From NCBI RefSeq assembly GCF_017562075.2, contig NC_054084.1, positions 31,079,158-31,143,157 on the forward strand: a DNA stretch of 64,000 nt, read 5' to 3'. Each line of letters starts with the position of its first letter. Position 1 is the first letter of the stretch. The position numbers were made by a program, and so were the translations under genes. This DNA is from Anopheles merus (taxonomy: Eukaryota; Arthropoda; Insecta; Diptera; Culicidae). The notes beneath the pieces are model-generated. The model was given only the letters and a program-made list of their open reading frames with translations. It did no database searches and had not been told where the DNA came from. Positions 23,564-36,100 of the stretch are shown piece by piece.

Positions 23564-26500
23564 GTAAGTTTTCAACCCGGTGGGCCCGGTAGTCGTGGTG
23601 GTGGTGGTGATGGTGGTGGTGAAAGGTCAGATGAGTTGCTCCCGGTGGAGGGGAGTGCAGCGAGTCGGTAACAGTGAGTTTAAGAGTGGAAGGAAAGGTA
23701 CGACGGAGTACACGGTTAAACGAAAATGGACAGTTTGACAGTTTTAACCTCAGTTAAAGTGCTTTCCATCCCGTAGCTCTAAAATCGATGGTTATCTGGA
23801 AAATGCAGAGAAAAAGTAAATCTTTCGTTCGTGTTAGGTACAGTGTATACCCTAAGGCGTAAAAGTAACACTTTGTTCGATAAAGCTGGAAACAAAACTT
23901 GCCACTTCGTTTATCGTCAAACATTACACACATTTGGAATTTGGTTCTGTTTGGTTGATGATGGTCATGATCTCTTCTTCGCCGACTTTCCCTGTTAAAG
24001 CTTTAGTTAAACATCATTTAAAATTATGTTCCAACGATTGCATAACTGCAGGCGTTCAATGGGCAATACTAATTAGCTCCACACTTGAACGCCTAAAGGT
24101 ATGCAATTTGCTAAGCTTTTCATTCCCACAAGGCCTCTCGCGCGATGACGCGCAGCGCAATCGCTCACAAAATCGCTCACCATAATGAGCGATTTTGCAA
24201 TTGCAAAATCGTTCATAATTTACTCCGCACGAACAACAATGGTGCTTTGTTTTCTGCTGCTTCTTTTGTGCTTGGAAAACTCTTCGTACAATAAACAATA
24301 ATTTAACCCTCACCTGCTCCCCTCACCAACCACTCTATAACTGCATCCCTCTTGCATCTGCTGCTCTGTATACCGGGAGAAGCTTTCATCTTCTTCAATT
24401 ATCACCACCATCGCCGCCAAGCCTGGCAGGCCTCGCCCCTTGCCACTTGAACAAAAAAAGAAACAAAACAAAAAAAAACGAGAAAAGATGCATCACGGCA
24501 CAGCGCGATTGCACGAAGCTTATTAAAACTAAAATTGTGTTTTTGCTTTCTCTCTTTCTCTTCCTTTTTCTTCTGCCATCGCTCTCTCTCTCTCTCGTTT
24601 TGGCTTCCACCATAATCCACCTCGAATGCCTTGTTTGGAATCTCTTGTTTTCTCTCTCTCTATTTTAAATTCTCACTTTACCACACGATTGCATTCGATT
24701 GCATCCGCATCCTGTTTAATTTCCTAACCGTTATACCGTTGTGGTTGTGCAACTGCAAACTGCTTCCGTTTATTTATTTTTTCTTCTTCTGCCTATGCAT
24801 GGGCACGACGGCTTTTATCGCGAAACTACCACAAACCACATCCACACACACACACATACAAAACACTCGTTAACCTTTGCTTAGGTCGAGCTACCGGCGG
24901 AAAAAGAGAAAAATGCGCCGTGCCCAGTCGGCGGCCGAGTTCCAGGAGCCACGCACGGAACCCCCGCTTACCGCGGCCAGCAAACGCATGCTGTTCAGGT
25001 AATTGAATGCTCCACCTTTCCCTCTCCCCCTCCTCTCTCTACGCTTTTGGGTTCGCTTTTCCTTCCCTTTTCCCATTTGAATAAACCCTACAGCTCAGCA
25101 CCATCATCGCCGTCCGGGGCCGTACGAGACGTGGCTTTCGGATCCTATTGTTTCCATGTGCCTTTGGCTTGCGCTTAATTGTTTGCCCTTTTTCTTTGTT
25201 GTGCCTCATAAGTTCTGTTCCCTTCTTTTCCTTTCTTTTTTGTTGTTTGTGTGTTTTTAATGTCTGTGTGTGTCTGTGTTGGTTTTATTTTCTTTCCTTT
25301 TTCGCTCCTTTCTCTCCATTTCCATTCACTTTTCACGCGAACCATTTTGCGCTTACCGCACCCGCCACTCTCTCTCTCTCCTCTTTCTCTCTTCGTTATT
25401 GCAGGGGTCGCTCCATCAGCTCCGAGCACGACAACAACTCGGAAACGGAACATTCCGAACGATCGCCACTGGTCAGTGCCAAGCTCGATTCGCTCGCCAA
25501 GTTCCTGTTCAGCCGGAGCCTGCTGCAGGAAGGCACGAGCGCGGCCAAAGAGAACGATTCGCCGACAAGGTTTCTATGCCCTTCATACTACTCCATACCT
25601 ACTGCTACTACTACTACTACTTCTTCATACTACCTACTAACTTCTACTACTACTACTACTTACTGCTACACACATGTTCAACTGTGCCCTCTACCATACC
25701 ATAGCTACTATTACTTATCCATTATTACTTTATTGTTGGTTAATGTTCTGTATCTGCATTTGAGTGTACACATGCACAAAGTTACTCATCACACAAACAC
25801 ATGCTCACATTAGCTCACTTATCCCACTGTCTTCCCTTAATTTCCATCGTTCCTAGTCTAACTTATGAGAGATATATTTTGTGTTGCAATTTACATGTTT
25901 TGACAGTTTTGTCTTATTGGTTGGCCCTGTCATTGTTCTTTCAATAATTTTTCAGTTTATACTTATTTCAATTTATGTTACTTTTATCATTTAGTGTTCG
26001 TTTTATCTCCTTCTCTGTTTAATGTTAATATGTTCTGTTTATCATTTTCAGAGAATGCTTATTATTTTACTTTCTTTTTTATAGTATTTTCATTTAATGG
26101 TTGTTTAATGTTATTCCTGTTTATAAATTGCGTTGAAGGACGTTTAAATTCAATTATTTTCATTTCATTCAACAAAACTGTTTAGGTATAAGTATCCTTT
26201 TCTTCGTATTTGTTCTATATATTACATTTACAAACCTTTTCTGTCTATTATTTTTTCATTTTTCTTACCTCGAGAAAAATCTTACACACATCCACATCCA
26301 TGTACCACCACACCCACATCTAGTGATTCTGTTAGCTTGCTGAACAGGTTATAGATAATTCATTCGATGAAGCCATATGCCATATAGCTCCATTACACAA
26401 GAATGAGAACAGGGCACAATGCAAACGAATACATACCAGAGAACCAAAGGTCAAGAGTCTGTGTTTAATTGTTCACTCCGTTCTGTGTTTGCTCGCGTTA

Positions 26501-29500
26501 TTGTTCGCGCTAGTCGTTACGGCAAAACCCGTGTGCATTTCTTTCTATTTCTCTCCCTCTCTTTTTCTCTATTCTTTATGAATTACGTTTATTCATTTTC
26601 ACTTATTAGGAAGCTAGTACTAGTTGCTTTTCGAATTGATGATTAGTTTTAGTGTTTTGTTAGGTTTTTTTTATATACATTCTTTTTATAACTCTTAGAG
26701 TAGTTCTTATGCTATGTTTGTATGAAATTGTAAAAAAGCACAAGAATTCAAAAGGCTGTGGGAGAAAATGTTATGGTAATGTGGTAAAGTTACTGTTTTG
26801 CCAAATTTGTTGCATCCATAACAAGCGATCAAGCAATTTTGCCTTTTTAAAGGTTATGAAAAAATACCTTCTCCGATAACAATTCAGATGATACAAAGTG
26901 GGCTACCATGATAAAGTCCAACACTTTTCTACTTTGTGTGCTCAAATGAACTTCTCGCTTCCCGCCTTCTCCAACACAAGGGACAAGGAAAACTTGTTCG
27001 CCATAAATATGGCTGCTCCCCGAGGCGTAGGCACCGCGTGTTACACAAGATTTCCACGATCGAGCAAATCCTTATCAGCGCTCGCGGCACTCGTAGCCCA
27101 AAGAACAACAAGAACTTTTATTTGCCTTTTCCGTAAATGATAAATAGAAGCTAAAAACCGAGTATGGTTCATAGTGGGTGTTTTTTTTTATCTCCCATTT
27201 CTCATGGCCGAGCAATCGACTCTGGCCTGACTGGCTGGACTCGCAATTTTCTCGCCTGTTGAAGTACGTTTTACCCATCTCTCTCTCTCTCCATTTCATA
27301 CGTACCACCGTGTTAAATGAATGACTTTTCCCAAGAAGCAAAAAAAGGGGTCAACAACTCGGTACTTCACACTAATTGGGATTCGCAGCGTACTTAATGT
27401 ACCACACCACATCTCATCAGCCAACGCCACCATCCATTGCCATCTTGAGTTGGGCTTCAGGATTGGCCAGCGATCATGAAATCTATAAACGAGTCAGAGA
27501 AGCTCTTTCTTTCCCTGTCTCTCTCTTTCTCTCTCCCAGTGGAATACAAGCGGGGTGGAAAATAAAAATCCACACGCTAAAACGGTGAGGCCCACTGGCG
27601 GATGAGACCGGCACCACCATCCAATTTCTTAGCCCCCGGGTACTCTCGGGTACATTTAATGAGTCTAGGCCAGCACACAGACAGCACACACACAGCACAC
27701 ACAGTAGAGCTCGGCTGAAGTTGAATTCCCTGACAGTGGAAAGAATGCTTGTCTACCGGAGTGGCGTGGCGTTCTTGTGGACGTGTTGCCGGTTTTGGTT
27801 TCGTTTTGGGGCAAAAGTTTTACCAAAGCGGCAGGAATTCCATTAGGGAGCGTTTCGTGTTACATTATTACTGTTGCGGTTCCGGTGCTCTCGGGCATTT
27901 GCCTATGTGCGGAACTAAAATTATCAGCAGCGGCATTCGATTACAACCTTTTTACACACATGATTGTATGTTTGTCTTTATATACACTCCTTTTCCTCCC
28001 ATTTTCTCTGTGTTTTTTTTTTTCTTCTTCTGTACATTATTTTATGTTTTCTCTTATGTTTAAGATCCTTCTTGTGTATTATTTTTCCCACCCACTACTG
28101 GTAGAACTGTACTGTACAGCCACTCCATAATTGAAATGGGTTTAAAAATTCAGCCACAAGTAAAAATCAAAAGCAAGCAATGTCGAACACACCTCACTCA
28201 CAATCACACTAAAACACACACAAACACAGACTAATCTAATTGAAAAATACAACACACACACACACTCTCACGCACACCAAGTAACTAAGTAGCAATTAAT
28301 CAACAATAAGTAATTTAGTAGTAAGCTAAGCTCTTTCCAAAAAAGACGTAAAACACACCCTCGCGCTACTCAACCGTCCAAAGCCGAATTGTTTTGTAAT
28401 TGTGTTGTAACAGCAGAACCGAATTATGAGCCCCAATAAAAACTAGCCCACCCAGTGCTGGTGGTCCCAAAAAAAAACTGAGAACACATTCCAAATTTCC
28501 TTGGTACAGCGGTTCGCGGATAGATGTCGCCCCGACCTCCTTTATCGCCGTCCGCTTGTCGATCTGTCAGAAAATGAGTTGTCAAAACAGAATGAAACCA
28601 AACACATCTGTCAAAGTTGGAAATTAGTACAACGTTTAGTACACACATTACATCACACGAAAAAAAACCACATATACACACAATTACACCAGTTATTAAG
28701 AAGGAAAATCCTTTTGACACAAAACCAACCGGGAAAACAATGCAATTAAATGCACTTATCGGGTACGCGTGTTACCTCATGATCGGATCGGCAACTTCTG
28801 GGTAATTCGATAATGGAGTGTGAAATTGTTTTGCTATTGTTGCTATTGTTGCTCAAAACTCGAAACGATTGTTTATTTAATGTGTTTCCTTCTTTTTTTT
28901 TTGTTTTGCTTATTGTTCTGTTAAGTTGTGTTTTGTTTAATTACCTATTACTATATTATTTTTCATTCTTTATCTGTCATCTTTGACTACTTGCTCTATT
29001 ATGTGTGACCTTTTTTCCTCTTGTATATTTGTTACTATTTTGGTTTTATTATTTTTCTCTTTACTGTTCATATTCATAATTAGTGATTATATTTAGTATA
29101 ATGTTTGTGCAGTTTATTCTAGTTAATTTCTTCCATTTCTATTTTATCTTCAACCTATTTCTGCCTATTATAAATAAGTTACCTTAGAGTTTTGTTAGTC
29201 TCAATTTCCATTGCATAGTCAATAACACCTGGCTGCTGCCTCTTTCAAACGTGCAATGAAGGGTTTGGATTTTACACACACACACACAAACCCCTCCAAG
29301 GTTAAGAGCTTTCTTGCCTTGAGTAACCTGTCATTCATGGCACATGCTGCTCCTTTTCCTTCGCCGTCCATGCCCTTGCGCACCCTGCTCAATGATGGAT
29401 AATTTAATGGATCCTTCCTTCCTTCCAGCCAATTCCGCTGCATTGTTTTGCTACCTAGCCAAGGGGCAATGCATCGTGAAGCAATGTGTACCTCACATAG

Positions 29501-30098
29501 CTGTTTTCCCCCAGCCTTCTCGCAGGGAATCGGCGGGCCGAAGTGTGTGAATATTACATTACACATCGGTTTCGAGGAAACTTTCGTGTGCTAATCTCCT
29601 CGCCTGTGCTATATTTATACCTCGAGAACCTCGAGTACTGACTGTGGCCGACTTGCGAAGGACGGCTGACAGGAGGACCTTTGCACACCTCCGCTGCACG
29701 CGGTGGGGGATTGTTCGCGTTATCAATTTAGTGTGAAACTTTTCCCTTCCACCACTTCATCTGTCAGTTACACTCCCCTTCCCTGCCCTTTTTCCGCAGT
29801 GTTTGGTTGTCGATGTCAAGTGCATTCGTTCGCGCGCACGCCGTTGCGCCTTTCTCGCTATCTCGATCGTTGAGCGCGTTCTGAGCGGGCTGGAGTGAAA
29901 CAAATTTCACCGCCCTTTTTTGTCATTTATTGCTTTATCTTGTTGGTACAGTTATTGTTTTCTTTCCGCTTTGGTATCGCTGTCTTCATTTACTCCCTTA
30001 AATCTTCCCTGTTTCCCGCTGCGGGAAAGATCGTCAAATTGTTGCATTACATCTGTTTTATACCTTACCCGAGCCAGCTGAAGTGTATTTTCTTCAAG

Positions 30099-30143
<45 letters not shown>

Positions 30144-33100
30144 TTTCTTTATCTTTTTAACAACATATACATCTCTTCAATTCACTTGTGTGTCATGTAT
30201 GTCGTCCATGTTGTGCTGTTGTGTCGTTTACGCTCGTTCGATTGTGTTTTTGCCGTTTTGCTGTACTCTTCTACTCTTCTTAACCCGTAAATCCGTTTCC
30301 CCTCTGTTTCAATGTTTACCACTTCCGTGAATGTGACCGTAAACCGTTATGAGTACAGTGTAAGAGTTGTGTTCATTTCTTTGAAGCTAAATTCGATTGC
30401 CACATGTGCAATTGTTTCGTATTAAGAGTTTAAACATATCCACCAAGCAGTCTGGCAAAAGGGATCTGTTTTGCCGTTAAACCTTTAGAAACAAATGCTC
30501 CATATCATTATACGGTAATTTAAAAGGTTTGAACCTTGCCGGTGCACCCGTGAAACATCCCTTTTTCCTTTAAATTAGACGGTACCGCTATCGCGAGCGC
30601 TTCCGTACTGGCCGTGGAGGCGCCTGGTCATTGTCACCTGCTCAAGTGCCTGTGTGTGGCCGTGTACGACGGCACTAACACGATTAGTGGCAGCCCTTTT
30701 GCATGTTCTCCGGGGGAGGGGGAGGGCAGTAGCACGTGGACAGCCGCAGTTCAATGGTACAATGATTATCGACAGCGCCGGGCTCTAAGTGTCACATGGC
30801 ACCACGTGGCACCCCGACAACATGCAACAAAGAAGGGAACCGTTTTGACGCATCGATGGAACAGCATTTTTACGTAAAATAATAAATTCTCCATTATTCT
30901 CGATTGTCTGGGCATGGTGGATGTTCTTCACTCGCATCACTCGCCCTCCATACCACGGGGTCGAATTGTCGAACACTAGGGGCTTTAGTTTCTAGCGTTC
31001 TCTTGTACATATACTGCTCGAAACTGCTCGATTTTTGTCAAATTTAGCTCTAGCGCACGTATTAGACGTCAGTGAATTCCGTTTCCGTTCCGTTTAGAGC
31101 TGCCAGCTGCTCCTCCAGCCCCCGCCATATGCCAGTAGTAGCCTCCCCCAGTAGATCCCACACGTCCAGGTTTGTATAGTGTCGTGTCGTTTGTTCCAGT
31201 GTGTTGTTGCGTTCGAATACAATTTCAATCTATCAAGTTCTATTTTTTCCCCTCTAGCGTTTTCAATTAGCGTTTTTTTATTCTTCTCCTTTGTTATATT
31301 CTTCTTTCTCCATCAAAATATACATATAAATATACATCATCTTAGTGCGTTTTTCTTTTACTTCTCTTAGCGCTGTGGGGCATTAAGGAACAATGATTGG
31401 TTACTGGGGGTGGGGGACGGGGCCGAATTGGGTTGTGAAAACGGGAAACATTAGTGAAAAGAAATCAGAACCTGTGGGAGGGCTTTTTTCCCAGACGCAC
31501 GCTCTAAGCACCCAACTAACCTTCCCGCTTCCGGGGTCCGGTTCGGTTCTTTCTCTTCTCGTTCCATCTCGCACAGACACAGCGTACGCTACCAGCAGTA
31601 TACGGCACTGGACAGTGGCATCGGGGCGCCGGATCGCAGCCCGCGCGAACGAGCGGCCCGGGAGCGAGCGTACGCCGCGTGCCAGGAATGGCTGCAGAAC
31701 ACGGGCGGCCGGTACGAGTCCATCGCACACCTAGATGACATCGGGTCGCGCTCCAATAAGCACTGGTTCCTGCTGAACGACTGCACGGTAAGTCGACTGG
31801 CGGAGACCACTCGCGGCTCCTTTTCACTATATTCCTTTGCCTTCGCAGATACGTACCGATCGGTTGATGACGCTGCTACCATTACCTCCCGACTGTATTG
31901 CCTTAGAGGAGCTGCCCCCGTCTGAGTGTCCCCAGGGTGTGCTGATGGAGCTGCTCGGCTCGCTGCAGCATCCGTACATCTATCCGGTGCTGGATCTTGG
32001 GTTTTTCCCCTCCGACTCGCACCAGTACACCAGCCTCGTGATGCCATTCAATCCCCGCGGCAGTCTGAAGGATCTGATCTACAAGGTAACCGCCGTGTGG
32101 TTCAATCTCCCGAGCAACCGGGAAGAAATTGGGAATTTAAATACTCTATTTAACCCATTTTCCCATTCTGACACGCACACAGTCTCAATGGAACGAACCG
32201 TGGAGTCGCAAGTACACGCGAAAGTCCACCTGTTTGCCCCTGTCGCAGGTGCAGCGGCTCGGGCGACAGATACTGGAGGCGCTGCTGTTCCTTCGCGAGC
32301 GCGGCATTCCATCGCACGGCCATCTGCACAGTGGCAATGTCATCCTGCAGAACGGAGTCGCTCGGTAAGTCATTTGCTTCATTTCCTGCTTTGAATCATA
32401 GCGAGAAATCTCCCCTTTCAAAGAAATCGATTTTGAAGCGCCTAAAGGTATGCAATCGGTATTGCAAAAAATGCTTTTTTCTACCGTTTTGTCCAAATTT
32501 GGAGTATTGAATCAGGTAGAATGGTCTCAGAGTATGGTTCTTTCAATAAATTGCTTTTTTAAAAGTGTATACACGAAACATCCCAAAAATGCAACCGAAC
32601 TTCGCCCACGACGGGACAATTTCAATCTGACACCAGCTGACCCCTTCTTTGCAACGTGAGCCATTCAATTCGTGAAGCCGATTGAATTGAAAAACTTTTC
32701 AAATCAACCCAAGTTCAATGAGCCCCGATCTGGACGTGTCTCGGGGCGCATTGTCCGAAGCTTGACGTGCGACATGGTGTACAGCATGGTGTACACTGGT
32801 CTTCCGGTGACCATCCATTCTTTCCGTGACCTGGCAACGTTCATTTCGCTAGTCTCCCGTTGCTCGGTACGTTTGTCGAGACGGAAGTGATCTATTTAAG
32901 TGTTGAAACGGTTTGGCCCGCACACACACACACACACAGACATGGCAGGGGATCGGATTTCCACCCCGGGATGAGAAACTTCCGACCATGTCGACCATGT
33001 TTCTGTGTATGTGTGGTTGCGTATGACTATGCGCCAGAGCACTTCGTTTCGAGCGCGTACTCGACCGCGTTGGCTGACACATTATGGGTGACGTTAATGT

Positions 33101-36100
33101 GACTTTCAATGCATGGACATGGACGTTAACGGGTGAGCGACCCTGGTGCGACGGAAAACGTTTGACAAATGAAGTGCCTTTCGTGAGCTAAAACTGGACA
33201 ACTCATGGGCATTCACTTTTCTATGTGTAGTTCAACCCACAAACCCACAAAAAAAACCCCGTTTCAATGTTACCCTTCGAACAGGTTTCTATTGACAACT
33301 CGGTCGGGCAGTGGGAAAAAGGGTTCCCACTGCTCTCCCCCATTACACTTGAGCGTGACAATAGCAATAGCAAGCTGCTGCTGGGATGTGGAATGTTTAT
33401 TGTGTGACACACATCCACACATCCACCCGTGAAAAAGGAGAGCCAGTGATGCGTGAGAAACGGACGCTTCCTAGATAACCTCAACATAAAATTGTCGCCC
33501 ATAAAACCGAATGCAGTCGGGTGGAAAATTAGGCCTGGCCCTGTCCCAGAGCCGCCACGCTTTGGCACGTTTTTGTTCGAGCTGTTGACCCAATTCTAGG
33601 AATGTTGGCGATACGCTTAAGCTATTTCTCGCCTATTCTCGGCCGATCCTCACCAAACCTATTCACTCGGCAGTAAAGCAATTGTCGGCAAAAGTAAAGC
33701 TTCCCCCCTAAACCGAAGGTCCCTTTTCATGCACTTTCTTCGCAGATTATCCGGGTTGGAGAACGGGCTGCTTGGATTGAACTCGCGCGTTAATGCCGTC
33801 ATCTGGGCCCGGTCCGCGCCGGACATCGACAACATCGACGTCATCTGCTTCGGCCATCTGCTGTTCGAGATGTGCGCAGGGTACGAGCTGACCTCGCCGC
33901 AGCCAACGCCCGGCCACTATCAGCTCGATCTCGAGCGGTACCCGCAGGTAGGTAGCACAGCAACCGAGTGGATGTGATCTTCGGCTGCGGGGAACTCTGA
34001 CACCCAACGTCTGCCCATTTCTATCCCCCCCCAAAGGTGGTCGATGTGCTGCAGATGATCTTCGAGTCGCCGGATGGCCGCTACCCGACGGTGGAGGAGC
34101 TCGTGCTTTGTGATATTTTCCGCAATATCGATTTAAGAGAAATGCGAGGAACATGTGTGCCTGTAAGTATCCCCGTTAATCTGATTCAACACACGCATCA
34201 TGATAAACGTGTTTCTCTCTCTCTCTCGCTCTATCTCTATCTCTCTCTCTCTCTCTCTTTCCACCAACAGTCCTTCAAACACGGTTTGAGCAGCTCCACC
34301 CTGAGCTTACTGAATGCGGTCCGGCGTCGCCAGGGTGCCATCCTGAGCGGTTCGTACAGCGAGGGCAGCTCGCCCTGCACACCACCGTCGACGCCGCGCG
34401 ATCGGAAAACCGGGTGTGTACTCTTTGTCTAGCAACTCTGCCTTCACTCTGCCCTCATTGCGCTCCGCTCCGCTCTGCGCCTCACCATCATGCTTCCTTC
34501 TTCTTCAACCATCATTCGTCACCATCATCTTCTATGGGACAACTCTTTTACTTACTACTATTACTTTTCGCACTCAACGACACTCATTCTCACGCATACG
34601 TTCATCTCATTTTCGCCTCTGTCTATCTTTCTCTCTCTCTCTCTTTTTTCTTCATGCTATCATTCTCATCCACATACACAAGCAAGCGACCAAGACGGCG
34701 ACGTTAATTGTCATGACAACACGGAACACGATTGCTCATACACTCATCATTGAAGACACACCGCTCATTGATTGAACAGTTCGATTGTAGCCATGTTCGT
34801 TTTTGTTTGGTTTTTGTTTTTTTTGGTTTTCCAACGATGAGTTACTTAAGATGTTGCAGCGTAGGTGTGAGCAATGTTACTTTTTTCTCCAAAAAGCAGT
34901 GTTTTAAATAGAAGAGTTTCATTGGTTTACTTCCGTTTTTAGAGCCGATGAGATGCTTTGTTTTAATTTTGAATGTTTTGCCCCGTTTGTGGCTTTTCGT
35001 TCTTTTTGTTGTCTACGTCAATTACTGTGTTTTTCTCCGTTCATAGTTTGTTTGCCTAACTTGTACATCCGCGTCATCTGGGCTTGTTCATGTCGGCCAA
35101 AATATGTTTTCCACAACTTCTCTTTACGCTCTAATACCAATATCTAATATTGAACTCCGTTGTACTCCGTCTCCGTCATCCGATGTTATGCCAACAACTG
35201 CTACCCAACAACCAACACCACCACCACCAACACCACCACAATAACAACTACTACTACTGCAACCAACAACCAATGCACACTGTTACCATTCCCAACACAA
35301 ACAATCCCCCCTCTGCCAACACATCCTTTACCTTAAAGAAAGCAGAAAACGATGTGAATCGTTCCCAATTTATCGTGCGCACAAGCAACGCACCACACAC
35401 TTTTTACGCAAACAAGGACATTGAGCGCGCGCGCGTGTGTGTGTGTGTGTGTGTGTGTAGTGCGGCAAGGACAAAAGCCATTCCACAGATAACTTCACAC
35501 AGCTTCCTACAAAATATTGACCCCTAAAATGCAATGTATATCAGAGCGAGAGCACTGTTGCACTCTTCTACGCTTCTATGACTATAATAAATGCCACATA
35601 AATTTGGCTTTAGCAAGCTTCATACTTATCGATTATCGTTCTATCGTTGTTCTTGTTCCTTCTTCCATTCGGTTCGTGCGTCGACCAACTTTAAAGTGCA
35701 TACCCGCTGTTCCTGACGGGCCATTGTTTGAGCTACGATTGAAAGTTTCCTCATCCTTTTTCTTTTTGGGGGGGGGGAGGGCTAGAATGTATCCAAAAAC
35801 GTGTAAGCATGGTTGACCGAAAAAACAAACCTAATGTTTGAAAAGAATCCAACACGTGCGAGTAATAAACTTTTGCCCAGTAGAATCCATCTCTATCTCT
35901 CTTTCTCTAAAACACACAAACACACATATGGGGTACCGGTCTATCGTCATTAGAGCCCCGCAATCAAGGTTAGAATGATCCTTCCCCAAAAGCCCACTCC
36001 GCTCTCTCTTTCTCTCTCTCACTCACTCCATCCCCATCCAGCTTCTGCTGCCCAGCTGGAACAGTTCGTCCAAACGGTTCTCCGTTGTCCGCGGCGCTGC

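Larger units (their letters stand above)
25570..31576 (+). other. slob intron with alternative exons
   Basis: This 6 kb intron is T-rich (notably 25860-26200 and 28860-29200) with a (TAC)n-like run near 25600-25680. It holds the three candidate alternative exons at 26324, 28740 and 31098. I see nothing else with support. Confidence 0.5.

Noticed and set aside
25096..25160. Exon-like sequence after cctacag between slob exons B and C
   Set aside because: There is an open frame for about 27 codons but no usable phase-2 donor before a stop, so it cannot be joined to exon C.
30579..30626. Possible 48-nt slob cassette exon (RYRYRERFRTGRGGA)
   Set aside because: Its length and phase fit, but its last two bases (TG) plus the A that begins either downstream exon create TGA, and the donor (gtcatt) is poor.
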